From assembly GCF_007997215.1 (NCBI RefSeq), contig NZ_VORW01000009.1:62001-126000 (forward strand): DNA of 64,000 nucleotides, in the 5' to 3' direction. Under the pieces are notes generated by a model that saw nothing but the letters and a program-made list of their open reading frames with translations, made no database searches and had not been told where the DNA came from. The stretch is from Algoriphagus aquimarinus (GTDB lineage Bacteria > Bacteroidota > Bacteroidia > Cytophagales > Cyclobacteriaceae). Every line of letters starts with the position of its first letter. Positions within the stretch are counted from its first letter, which is position 1. Shown in pieces: positions 22,431 through 30,798 of the stretch. The position numbers were made by a program, and so were the translations under genes.

Positions 22431-22502
22431 AGCCAACGAGGGGATTTGAACCCCTGACCCCTTCCTTACCAAGGAAGTACTCTACCCCTGAGCTACGTCG
22501 GC
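22431..22502 (-). tRNA. tRNA-Thr (anticodon GGT)
   Basis: The minus strand forms acceptor GCCGACG/CGTTGGC with discriminator T, a D arm with AGCTCAGGGGTAGAGT, an anticodon stem CTTCC/GGAAG with loop TTGGTAA (anticodon GGT), and T loop TTCAAAT. The 3' CCA is not encoded. It lies 63 bases upstream of tuf. Confidence 0.95.
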
Positions 22503-22544
22503 TTAGACTCTTATGTTCCCCTAAGAAACCTTAGAGGAACAAAG

Positions 22545-22617
22545 AGCGGGAGACGAGGCTCGAACCCGCGACCTGCAGCTTGGAAGGCTGCCGCTCTACC
22601 AACTGAGCTACTCCCGC
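22545..22617 (-). tRNA. tRNA-Gly (anticodon TCC)
   Basis: The minus strand forms acceptor GCGGGAG/CTCCCGC with discriminator T, anticodon stem GCAGC/GCTGC with loop CTTCCAA (anticodon TCC), and T loop TTCGAGC. No CCA is encoded. It is the middle tRNA of the Tyr-Gly-Thr-tuf string. Confidence 0.95.
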
Positions 22618-22743
22618 TTGTAATCTTTCGAGATGAAATCCATCTCATGCCTGCTCTACTTTTAAATATTTCACCTTTCAGTTTAATACCTCGGAGAGCT
22701 ACTTCCACTTAAAATCCAGTTTAACCTAGATTTTTTCGCCCTG

Positions 22744-22776
22744 CAAAATTAGATAAAAAATTTTGCATTCTGGCAA
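22744..22776 (-). promoter_or_regulatory. Possible weak promoter before tRNA-Gly
   Basis: On the minus strand the -7 box TAATTTTG (22744-22751) is perfect, but the upstream box is only ATTG/TTG (22774-22776) at a 22-base spacing. It lies between tRNA-Tyr and tRNA-Gly and could add transcription of tRNA-Gly, tRNA-Thr and tuf. Confidence 0.4.
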
Positions 22777-22781
22777 TGGTG

Positions 22782-22864
22782 TGGGGGAAATAGGATTCGA
22801 ACCTATGAAGACTTAAGTCAACGGATTTACAGTCCGTCCCAGTTGGCCGCTTTGGTATTCCCCC
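22782..22864 (-). tRNA. tRNA-Tyr (anticodon GTA)
   Basis: The 83-base minus-strand gene has acceptor GGGGGAA/TTCCCCC with discriminator A, anticodon stem ACGGA/TCCGT with loop CTGTAAA (anticodon GTA), a long variable arm as expected for tRNA-Tyr, and T loop TTCGAAT. No CCA is encoded. It is the first gene behind a consensus promoter. Confidence 0.95.
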
Positions 22865-22918
22865 AACTAGTGCTACTTTTCAAACCTTTTTCTCTGGCCT
22901 TTCTATCGTAACGGATGG

Positions 22919-22949
22919 CAAAATTATAGGCTTTTATTAAAGATTCAAA
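22919..22949 (-). promoter_or_regulatory. Bacteroidota-type promoter of the tRNA-Tyr-Gly-Thr-tuf operon
   Basis: On the minus strand TTTG (22946-22949) is followed after 19 bases by TAATTTTG (22919-22926), a full consensus match. The predicted start near 22912 lies about 48 bases before tRNA-Tyr. Confidence 0.75.
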
Positions 22950-23013
22950 ACATGCCTTTCATATTTCATGATATTTTGCTGTTTTAATTTCCAAACAATT
23001 ATAAATCAATGCA

Positions 23014-25644
23014 TTAATTTTCATCTTTTAATGCCTCCAAAAAATATTGGTAGTAGATTATCAGCTCAGAGTCCGTTTCTTGAGCCGCGGCTTCGCTAAT
23101 TCTCCTCATTACCTCTGGCTTTTCCGTGAAGCTCAACAATCCCTGAAAAGCTCCTAATCGAACATAATTTCTTGAATCATGCTCCATCTTTTCCAATAGA
23201 AAAGTAACAGCATCCATTTCCCCCTCCTCTGGAGAGCGACTAAAATACTCGCTGAAATACCCCAAGAAAAAATATAAACCTTCACCAGAAATCGAATTTG
23301 CCTTCTCAATAAACCAATTTCCCTTGCCCGATACGGAATTCGTAATGTAATAATCCGCTACAGGAATCACCATCCGGAAATTACTTTCAGTCGCGAACCC
23401 CTCTATTAAACTAGAATCGACCTCATGCTCACTGACAGTCACCAAACCCGTCAGGGCGGATCCTGCCACCAAATAGGAAGAATCATTTACTAGCTTCAAA
23501 AATGAGCTAAAATGTTTATCAGGCCCATAAGTTGACAATACATCTATTGCTCCAGCTCTTACAGAATTCTTAGAATCATTGACTGCCATAGCCACAACTT
23601 TTCTTTCTAGCTCTGGCGTATCTGCTAACCATTCCGGATGACTTTGAAGAATGGACAAGGCAGATTCCCTAATTGACCAAAACTGATCTTCTAATGCTGC
23701 CGGAAGGATGGATTCTAATTCGGTTGTTGCTTCCCATGCCATCAAACTATCCAATGCCTCATACCGAGCTATTCCGAATATTGAAGACCTGAACTGCTCT
23801 CGCATTTGATCTGGACTCATTTCAATTGACTTCTCCGCTAAAAGATTTTTCTGCTCATCAATCAACACCAGCTCCACTGGACTCTCATTTTCCAACGCAA
23901 ATTGCTGAGAAGCCTTAGTGACCATGAATTGCTTACTCTTTCTCACGGCACCCTCATACCAGCTCACATCCAGAGGGAATTGATAAAGTGGCGTAGTGCT
24001 CAAATCCTGTCTCTGTGAAACGGTAATAAGGACATTTGAAGGATCTGAATAATCCACTTCAAAATAAATATCCGGATGACCTTTGTCCAGAAACCATTGA
24101 TTGAAAAACCAATTCAAATCCTCTCCACTGACTTTTTCAAAGGCTATACGGAGATCATTTACCTCCACATTTTCAAATGCATGCTCCTCTAGATAAGTAT
24201 GTAGTCCTGCATAAAAAGCGTCCGAACCCAAGTACACCCTAAGCATATGTAGAATGGCGCCCCCTTTGGAATAACTGTGCGAATCAAACAAGTCTTCAGC
24301 ATTTTCATATTCAAAACGCACCAGATCAACCTGCTTAGTTTTTGCTTCCGCAAAGTAATTCTCAGTCTCTGCTATCAACTTCAGTTTAGCTTCATCTGCC
24401 CCATATTTGTACTCGCTCCACAAGAACTCACTGTAATTGGCAAACCCTTCATTCAAGGTAATATTTGCCCAAGATTCTGTGGTCACATAGTCACCAAACC
24501 ACTGGTGAAAAAGCTCATGTGCAATGATGTAATCCCATTCAGAATCAATAGCTTCTCGCTCTGTCAACCTCAATTCCTCCATGAAAATGGAAGCGGTAGT
24601 ATTCTCCATCGCTCCAGACACAAAATCCCGAACGACGATTTGATCATATTTTGGCCATGGATACTTCACTCCAAGTAAATCGGAGAAGAATCCAATCATT
24701 TCAGGAGTATTCTTAAACACTTTCTCAGCACCTTTTTCATAGCCTTTCTCTACAAAATAGCCCAACGGAACATCTTCCCATTGCGCAGTGACTTTTGCAA
24801 AATCCCCAATAGCGAAAGCTGCCAAATAAGGTGAATGTGGAAGTTTCATTTCCCAGTAATCCTTTCTCAGCCCATCCCCTAAGCTCTCCTGTCGAATCAA
24901 TTCCCCATTCCCAATACTGATCAACGAATCAACCACCGTGAGTTTGATCAACTGTGTAAATTTCTCATTTGGGCTGTCTATCGTAGGGAACCACTTAGAA
25001 TTATGGGCCGTCTCCCCTTGCGTCCAGATCATCGTTGGCTTATCTGGCACTGTATCCATTGGATCTATAAAATAAAGTCCTTTCGTATCGGTGATTGCCG
25101 CACTTCCCTCTCCTGCATTTCGTTCTGGAAAGGCAGTATAATCGAATGTTACCTGGAAAGTGTCTTTTCTTGTCAACTCTCTAGGTAATTGAATTCTAAT
25201 TTTTTGGTCATCGTATTGATAACTCAAGGATTCAAGATCACCCTTTTGCGAGAAAAAAATTTTACCCAACTCAAAATCCTGAGCATCTAGGATTAATTCT
25301 TTTTGGGGGTAGAAAAAGGGCTTTATGGTAAGTACGGCTTTGCCTAAAACTGACTGGTTCATATAATCAAAAGCCAAATCCAAATCAGTATGTAAGATGT
25401 CAAAATCCTTTTTTGCTGATGGCTGATAGTTTTCTATAGCAAGTTCCTCTGCGGCAACTAGTGCTTTAATCATCGCACTATCACCTTTGATTGTATGAGT
25501 CTCAGTTGCAAGAATATTATCCTCAGCATCCTCCACAGCTACTTGATTAGTCTTACAAGCCATCAAAATTACTACAAAAAAAAGAGCTGGTAGTTTCGAC
25601 ACAATCCATCGAAAGCTAAGATCATTTAGGGTCAATTGATTCAT
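23014..25644 (-). CDS. M1 family aminopeptidase lipoprotein with C-terminal HEAT-like repeats
   Basis: The 876-residue protein begins with a signal peptide ending in a lipobox (VILMAC, Cys30), so it is probably anchored in the periplasm or outer membrane. The M1 metallopeptidase domain shows the exopeptidase motif GAMEN (about residue 340) and the zinc site HELFH (376-380) with the third ligand Glu399 in NEGFAN, spaced exactly HExxH-x18-E. The C-terminal third has repeated helical blocks such as SVRAGAIDVLSTYG and NYVRLGAFQGLLSF that resemble HEAT repeats. It should remove N-terminal residues from peptides. It is divergent from the biotin carrier gene at 25711, with a 66-base gap. The exact peptide substrate cannot be told. 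Confidence 0.93.
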   Translation of the reverse strand: MNQLTLNDLSFRWIVSKLPALFFVVILMACKTNQVAVEDAEDNILATETHTIKGDSAMIKALVAAEELAIENYQPSAKKDFDILHTDLDLAFDYMNQSVLGKAVLTIKPFFYPQKELILDAQDFELGKIFFSQKGDLESLSYQYDDQKIRIQLPRELTRKDTFQVTFDYTAFPERNAGEGSAAITDTKGLYFIDPMDTVPDKPTMIWTQGETAHNSKWFPTIDSPNEKFTQLIKLTVVDSLISIGNGELIRQESLGDGLRKDYWEMKLPHSPYLAAFAIGDFAKVTAQWEDVPLGYFVEKGYEKGAEKVFKNTPEMIGFFSDLLGVKYPWPKYDQIVVRDFVSGAMENTTASIFMEELRLTEREAIDSEWDYIIAHELFHQWFGDYVTTESWANITLNEGFANYSEFLWSEYKYGADEAKLKLIAETENYFAEAKTKQVDLVRFEYENAEDLFDSHSYSKGGAILHMLRVYLGSDAFYAGLHTYLEEHAFENVEVNDLRIAFEKVSGEDLNWFFNQWFLDKGHPDIYFEVDYSDPSNVLITVSQRQDLSTTPLYQFPLDVSWYEGAVRKSKQFMVTKASQQFALENESPVELVLIDEQKNLLAEKSIEMSPDQMREQFRSSIFGIARYEALDSLMAWEATTELESILPAALEDQFWSIRESALSILQSHPEWLADTPELERKVVAMAVNDSKNSVRAGAIDVLSTYGPDKHFSSFLKLVNDSSYLVAGSALTGLVTVSEHEVDSSLIEGFATESNFRMVIPVADYYITNSVSGKGNWFIEKANSISGEGLYFFLGYFSEYFSRSPEEGEMDAVTFLLEKMEHDSRNYVRLGAFQGLLSFTEKPEVMRRISEAAAQETDSELIIYYQYFLEALKDEN

Positions 25645-25710
25645 ATTTAAAGCGTAAGAATGGGTTCCTGTTTTAGGGGAAATTGTATATTCGGCTTCAA
25701 ATTAACATGA

Positions 25711-26205
25711 ATGTTTACAGTTACCATCCAAAATAAGAGCTATTCGGTAGAAAAAGCCGATGACACCACCCTAGTAAATGGGAAAACGATCAATTGGGAT
25801 CTTCAGTGGATTTCTGATCGTAAAATTCATCTGATTTATGAAAACAAGTCACTTGAAGCTGAATTGATTACCATAGATAAAGAATCAAAAACCATTCAAA
25901 TCAGACTTGGCGATAAAGTCTCAAACCTACAACTCAAAGATAGATTTGACATCCTCTTAGAGCAAATGGGGATGAACAACACTGCCTCAAATGCCTTGAA
26001 GGAAATTAAAGCGCCGATGCCAGGATTGATATTAGACCTGAAAGTACAGCCCGGAGATGAAGTGGTCAAAGGTGACGTGGTATTGATCTTAGAGGCGATG
26101 AAAATGGAGAATATTATCAAAGCCCCAGGCGATGGCATAGTAAAAGCCGTGAAAGTTTCTCTCAATCAAAGCGTGGAAAAAAATCAAGTCTTGATTCAAT
26201 TTTAA
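25711..26205 (+). CDS. Biotin carboxyl carrier protein (biotinyl-domain protein)
   Basis: The 164-residue protein has a poorly conserved N-terminal half and a C-terminal biotinyl/lipoyl domain. The domain holds the biotinylation motif EAMKMEN with the target Lys131, preceded by PMPGLI (102-107) and ending with QSVEKNQVLIQF. It carries CO2 on biotin for an acyl-CoA carboxylase, most likely a propionyl- or acetyl-CoA type. The partner carboxylase subunits are not in the window, so the exact complex is unknown. It is followed by a 185-base gap and then pyrH. Confidence 0.88.
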   Translation: MFTVTIQNKSYSVEKADDTTLVNGKTINWDLQWISDRKIHLIYENKSLEAELITIDKESKTIQIRLGDKVSNLQLKDRFDILLEQMGMNNTASNALKEIKAPMPGLILDLKVQPGDEVVKGDVVLILEAMKMENIIKAPGDGIVKAVKVSLNQSVEKNQVLIQF

Positions 26206-26390
26206 CCTTTATGCCTAGCATAATGAAATGAACAAATTATATTTGTCGGATTATTTTGTGCAAATCGGGCTACGCTCGGTCCTTTTTCAGTCAATTTGCT
26301 AAAGATTTTTAGCTCCAATCTGAGAATAATTCGCCTCAAATAATCGCAACAATAGCGATAAAAAAACCTCTGAAATACAATACCAAACAC

Positions 26391-27104
26391 ATGAAATACA
26401 AGAGAATACTGCTCAAACTCAGTGGAGAAGCGCTAATGGGTGAGAAGAATTATGGCATTGACCCAGCAAGATTGCAGCAATACACAGAAGAGATCAAGAA
26501 GGTACATGACATGGGTGTGGAAATTGCAATCGTAATTGGCGGTGGCAATATTTTCAGAGGGGTACAAGCTGAATCATCTGGAATCGACAGAGTTCAGGGT
26601 GACTACATGGGCATGTTGGCTACCTTGATCAATGCTATGGCGCTTCAAAGTGCACTGGAGCAAGGTGGAATGTACACTCGTCTAATGTCTGGTATCAAAA
26701 TCGAAAGTGTTTGCGAACCATTTATCCGCAGAAGAGCTATTCGTCACTTGGAAAAAGGTCGTATTGTGATTTTCGGTGCTGGGATAGGCAACCCCTATTT
26801 CACGACCGATTCTACGGCAAGTTTGAGAGCTATTGAAGTAGAAGCAGATATTGTATTGAAAGGAACAAGAGTGGATGGAGTCTATACCGCTGACCCGGAA
26901 AAAGACCCTACAGCCACAAAATATAAAACCATTTCGTTTCACGAAGTGTATGAAAAGAACCTAAACGTCATGGATATGACAGCCTTTACTCTTTGTCAGG
27001 AAAACAACCTACCAATCATTGTATTTGACATGAACTTGTCAGGAAACCTAAGCAAATTGGTGCAAGGCGAAGAAATAGGTACTTTGATCACTTCTTTAAG
27101 CTAA
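26391..27104 (+). CDS. pyrH: UMP kinase
   Basis: The 237-residue amino-acid-kinase-fold enzyme phosphorylates UMP to UDP with ATP, at the head of pyrimidine nucleotide synthesis. Characteristic blocks are KLSGEALMG (9-17), GGGNIFRG (about 50-57), [16 protein letters not shown] and [12 protein letters not shown]. It lies 5 bases before frr, an order conserved across bacteria. Confidence 0.97.
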   Translation: MKYKRILLKLSGEALMGEKNYGIDPARLQQYTEEIKKVHDMGVEIAIVIGGGNIFRGVQAESSGIDRVQGDYMGMLATLINAMALQSALEQGGMYTRLMSGIKIESVCEPFIRRRAIRHLEKGRIVIFGAGIGNPYFTTDSTASLRAIEVEADIVLKGTRVDGVYTADPEKDPTATKYKTISFHEVYEKNLNVMDMTAFTLCQENNLPIIVFDMNLSGNLSKLVQGEEIGTLITSLS

Positions 27105-27109
27105 AAAAC

Positions 27110-27670
27110 ATGGAAGAAATCGAATTATACTTAGACGAAGCAAAAGAATTAATGCAGAAAGCAGTAGATCATACGGCTGCTGAGCTTTTGAAAATCCGTG
27201 CTGGCAAAGCAATGCCAAATCTTCTGGACGGAATTATGGTTCAGTATTATGGAGCTAATACTCCCTTGAGCCAAGTGTCATCTGTCAATACACCTGATGC
27301 TCGAACACTTTCTATTAAGCCTTTTGAGCGCACGATGATTTCCGAGATTGAAAAGGCCATCATCAATTCAGACCTTGGACTAGCTCCTCAAAACAATGGG
27401 GAAGTGATCATTCTGACCATTCCGGCACTTACTGAAGAAAGACGTATTAACTTGGTCAAACAAGCTAAGCATGAATGTGACGGAGGAAAAATATCCCTGA
27501 GAACAGTACGCAAGGATATCAATGACGAACTGAAAAAGCTTCAAAAAGACGGTGCTGCAGAAGACGAAATCAAAAGAGCTGAGGACGTTGTTCAAAAGCT
27601 AACCGATCAATATTCGGTTAAAATAGATGAACTGCTAGCGAAAAAAGAAATAGACATTATGAAAGTCTAA
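27110..27670 (+). CDS. frr: Ribosome recycling factor
   Basis: The 186-residue protein has the RRF blocks KIRAGKAMPNLLDGI and SVNTPDARTLSIKPF and the long C-terminal helices with INLVKQAKHECDGGKISLR. RRF splits post-termination ribosomes together with EF-G. It is translated with pyrH and followed by a strong terminator. Confidence 0.97.
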   Translation: MEEIELYLDEAKELMQKAVDHTAAELLKIRAGKAMPNLLDGIMVQYYGANTPLSQVSSVNTPDARTLSIKPFERTMISEIEKAIINSDLGLAPQNNGEVIILTIPALTEERRINLVKQAKHECDGGKISLRTVRKDINDELKKLQKDGAAEDEIKRAEDVVQKLTDQYSVKIDELLAKKEIDIMKV

Positions 27671-27674
27671 TCAT

Positions 27675-27706
27675 TAAAAAACCCGGTTTTAAGCCGGGTT
27701 TTTTAA
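27675..27706 (+). terminator. Rho-independent terminator after frr
   Basis: CCCGG (27682-27686) pairs with CCGGG (27694-27698), extended by A-T pairs and followed by T6. It lies between the convergent frr and DUF5686 genes, with A and T tracts on both sides, so it can serve both directions. Confidence 0.8.
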
Positions 27707-27723
27707 TGGCCTTATTTTTTGGA

Positions 27724-30402
27724 CTAATTATCAATATTGACATTGATAAAGGTCGCAACCCCAAACCTCACGCCTCCCCGTAAGAAATCATTGTTTTCAA
27801 ATCCTGCTCCCATTTCCAATCGGAAAATTCGAAACAGATTGTCGAGTGAATAGCCAACTTCCCAATAATGTGGGGAATTGTCTGTTTTCAGATAATTGAA
27901 AAAGATATTCTCTCTCAGCCCTGAAAATCTCAACATCGGCAATTGAGTAAAAAGGAATTTCCTAAACTGGTAATGTACTATACCCGAGAAGTACTTAGAG
28001 TTTGTGCTGTACTTGTAATAATCCATAAAGCGATAATTGGAGGCAGGACCAAAGTTGGAGAAGATCGTACGATTGCCACCGAAGTGTTGGAAGTCCGGGA
28101 AATACACTTGATCGTTAGACAAAAAGGCTCCTGCAGAAAGATTGAAGTCTAGCTTTCCACTAACCCCAAAAGTGTAATTATGCTGAATTCCAAGTTCCAA
28201 GTGATCAAAATCTGCCGCTGTTCCATCACCACTAATGCCTCCAAACGCTTTATTATAAGCGAGCTTAACCAAGGGAGATCGATCATTTATTGGGTACTTT
28301 CGCCCATTTCTAATCCCATATTTTATTCCCGGTCTCCACTCTAGTTCGGTATTGAGCTTTAGAATATCATGATCTCCAAATGATCCCGGACTTGTCTCTA
28401 CATTCTCTGGCTGATTGGAAGTGTAATCCCTTCCTTCCTTATTGTAGAAACTGTAATTATTCGTGTTGAATAACTCCGTACGATGGGCATAAGTCATATT
28501 TACCCGATAAGTCAATCCGCCATTTACACGATGAGCCCAATAAGCTTGCGCAAAATCCTGCTCGTATAGCTTCATGTAATTCTGCCTAAAAATCAAGGAA
28601 TAAAGGGCATTTACCTGTTCGTTGATAGGCTCGCCCCCATTGAATTGATAGATATATCTACCGCCTCTTACTCCGAATGTTGTACCTGATATTGGCAAGG
28701 TGCTTGACCATCGGAAATCAACTTTTCCATAAAAACGATTGCTCGAAAACCCATAGCGTAGCTCAGGTTCGATATTGAAGCTTTTGCGCTGTGTGCTTAC
28801 ACTATCAGCCAATTTGGTTGATGACTGCTTTCTGTAAAATAATCCCACTCCAACCTTGAAACCTTCAACGGTATTGAAAGAAGTCTTTGTCCAGTTTTGC
28901 TTGAATCCTATAGAAACTCCTTTGCCCATGCTGTACGAAGCGCCATTCATGAAGTCCAGTGGCTTATATTTTCGTTTGGCTTTTTGCGCTACTGAATCCA
29001 CTTCACTCATCTTGGCCACCTCCACCGTCGCCAAACTATCATCCCGCTGATATCCTTCAATCTCACTATCTGTCAGTGGAACTGGACGAATACTATCCCA
29101 ATAAGCTTGGTTATACTTTTTGGCCATGGAATCCACTTCATAGTAACTTTCCTGAACCACATCTGGCTCCTCGAGTTCTTTCAGTGACTCCTTCTCGTAC
29201 TCGTTCAGAAGTTTGCGATATTCTTTTCTTGTTTTAGGTTCTTCCTTCGCCAGCTGCTCCAAAGCCGATACAGACTTATTAAAAGCCACAGCATCTTCAG
29301 GTACTTCCTGTACTTTTTCATCGATAATCTCAGGTACGACTTCTAGATCTGGATTCAGTTCTATTTCATATTCACGGGTAGAAGCCAAGTATTTGAAGTT
29401 CCCTTCAAAGCCGAAAACCTTGCCACCAAAATCATAGGTGTGCGTCAAAGGCATCCATACATTATCCGCTACAGGGGCGTATTGTTGTTTGGCTTGGATC
29501 TGAAAGCCCAACATAGAAGTCTGCAAGTTCAGGCTATGAATTGCCCACAAATCCTCAATAATGTAAATAAAGCCTTCAAATACCTGCTCTCCTCTTGATC
29601 TTGGGGTGACCTTAATCTTGCTCACCAATACATTCTGATCAAAGAAGCTCCCTTCGTATTGGAACTTATAATACTGAAAAGCGGAGCGAGAAAGCGGCGA
29701 GATGATGCCGTTGATTTTCTCTTGATAAAAAGTAGTCTGGATATAAGGAGCAGGAGAGGTAGATTGATTATCGCCGTTGGTACGAATAGAAATCACTTTT
29801 TCCTCCACTTTATTGGGTTGAGTAAAAGTGATTCTAGATACAGATTCGGAGGTATAAGCTTCATTGAGCTTGAGACCTTCTTTTTCAATAGTCTTTCGCA
29901 AGAAAAAAGGTGCGTCGGTCAGTTTACCTGTTCCTTTCAGATAAACAGTCATGCTGTATTTCTGAATCTGCAGTCTATGATACTTGGCTTTTGCTATCGC
30001 TTTTCTCATAATAGTCAGCGCAGGATCTTCCGCCCCCGCCCTTACTTCCACCTCAGCCAAGGTATATTCCTGGGGATCCAGCACAAAGTCTTTGGTAATC
30101 CATCCCTCTGACACTGTGATCGTTTCGAGCTGAGATTTGTAACCAAGGTATTGGACTAAAACATCATAAACGCCCTTCGGAAGCTTGTATTCATAATTTC
30201 CCTCTTCATTGGTAGGCACCCCGTCACCGAGATTTCGAATATAGACCGAAGCAAAAGCCAAGGGTTCGCCATTTGCAGTTTTCACATTCCCTTTGATTCC
30301 TTGAGCCTCTAGATGATGGGGGAAAAGTAATGCAGTTATAGAAACCCACAGGACAAAAATTACTTGTATTTGTTTTTTCATAAAAGTCAATTGGCTCTTC
30401 AA
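27724..30402 (-). CDS. DUF5686 outer-membrane protein with carboxypeptidase-regulatory-like domain
   Basis: The 892-residue protein has a signal peptide (second possible start MKKQIQVIF at 30381), then a carboxypeptidase-regulatory-like beta-sandwich (GIKGNVKTANGEPLAFASVYI, about residues 35-55; GYKSQLETITV), a middle region with VRAGAEDPALTIMRKAI typical of DUF5686, and a C-terminal half rich in aromatic beta-strands that suggests an outer-membrane barrel. Related proteins in Bacteroidota are surface proteins of unknown function, often compared with TonB-dependent receptors but lacking the plug. It converges with frr. The 396-base gap upstream carries no recognised promoter. Confidence 0.85.
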   Translation of the reverse strand: MKSQLTFMKKQIQVIFVLWVSITALLFPHHLEAQGIKGNVKTANGEPLAFASVYIRNLGDGVPTNEEGNYEYKLPKGVYDVLVQYLGYKSQLETITVSEGWITKDFVLDPQEYTLAEVEVRAGAEDPALTIMRKAIAKAKYHRLQIQKYSMTVYLKGTGKLTDAPFFLRKTIEKEGLKLNEAYTSESVSRITFTQPNKVEEKVISIRTNGDNQSTSPAPYIQTTFYQEKINGIISPLSRSAFQYYKFQYEGSFFDQNVLVSKIKVTPRSRGEQVFEGFIYIIEDLWAIHSLNLQTSMLGFQIQAKQQYAPVADNVWMPLTHTYDFGGKVFGFEGNFKYLASTREYEIELNPDLEVVPEIIDEKVQEVPEDAVAFNKSVSALEQLAKEEPKTRKEYRKLLNEYEKESLKELEEPDVVQESYYEVDSMAKKYNQAYWDSIRPVPLTDSEIEGYQRDDSLATVEVAKMSEVDSVAQKAKRKYKPLDFMNGASYSMGKGVSIGFKQNWTKTSFNTVEGFKVGVGLFYRKQSSTKLADSVSTQRKSFNIEPELRYGFSSNRFYGKVDFRWSSTLPISGTTFGVRGGRYIYQFNGGEPINEQVNALYSLIFRQNYMKLYEQDFAQAYWAHRVNGGLTYRVNMTYAHRTELFNTNNYSFYNKEGRDYTSNQPENVETSPGSFGDHDILKLNTELEWRPGIKYGIRNGRKYPINDRSPLVKLAYNKAFGGISGDGTAADFDHLELGIQHNYTFGVSGKLDFNLSAGAFLSNDQVYFPDFQHFGGNRTIFSNFGPASNYRFMDYYKYSTNSKYFSGIVHYQFRKFLFTQLPMLRFSGLRENIFFNYLKTDNSPHYWEVGYSLDNLFRIFRLEMGAGFENNDFLRGGVRFGVATFINVNIDN

Positions 30403-30798
30403 GTTAAACAGCTTTTCAAAAACGTACTTTACATAGGGTATGTTTTAAGATGATTTAGCAATCCTATAAACCTTCTATTTTAATCTCTATAATTATCAGA
30501 AATGATACTAAGTACCCAGAAAAGTAGAGTCAATACCTATCGCAGACAGTCCACAGTCGACAATCAATAGGTGTCCATTTGAAAAAACTTTCCCCACTAA
30601 AGTTTGATAATAGCAGCTTACCTATTCCTCCTAAAGTGGACAGTTATTATTTTGTTTTACAACTAATCTTCCGAAAAATCATTGTAAAGTGTTCTAATTT
30701 CCAATAGCTTTAAGGCCCAAACGCAACGAATGGAAATCCGCTTTGACAAAGCTTTACTTCGATTTCTGATACACAAGCACTATAAAAATTCCAAAAAT
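30403..30798. other. Intergenic region with an imperfect inverted repeat
   Basis: This AT-rich gap separates two divergent genes. It contains an imperfect inverted repeat: AATAGGTGTCCATTT (30566-30580) and its near-complement AAGTGGACAGTTATT (30634-30648). No convincing TTTG-N19-TAnnTTTG promoter was found on either strand, and I see no further gene. The repeat could be an operator pair or the relic of a small mobile element. Confidence 0.4.

Noticed and set aside
26238..26245. TATATTTG resembling a -7 promoter box before pyrH
   Set aside because: No TTTG box is present 19 to 21 bases upstream, so the match is only half of the consensus.
26202..26390. 62-codon frame on the minus strand upstream of pyrH
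   Set aside because: It begins directly at the pyrH start on the other strand, has irregular composition and no family features; the interval is better read as the pyrH 5' region.
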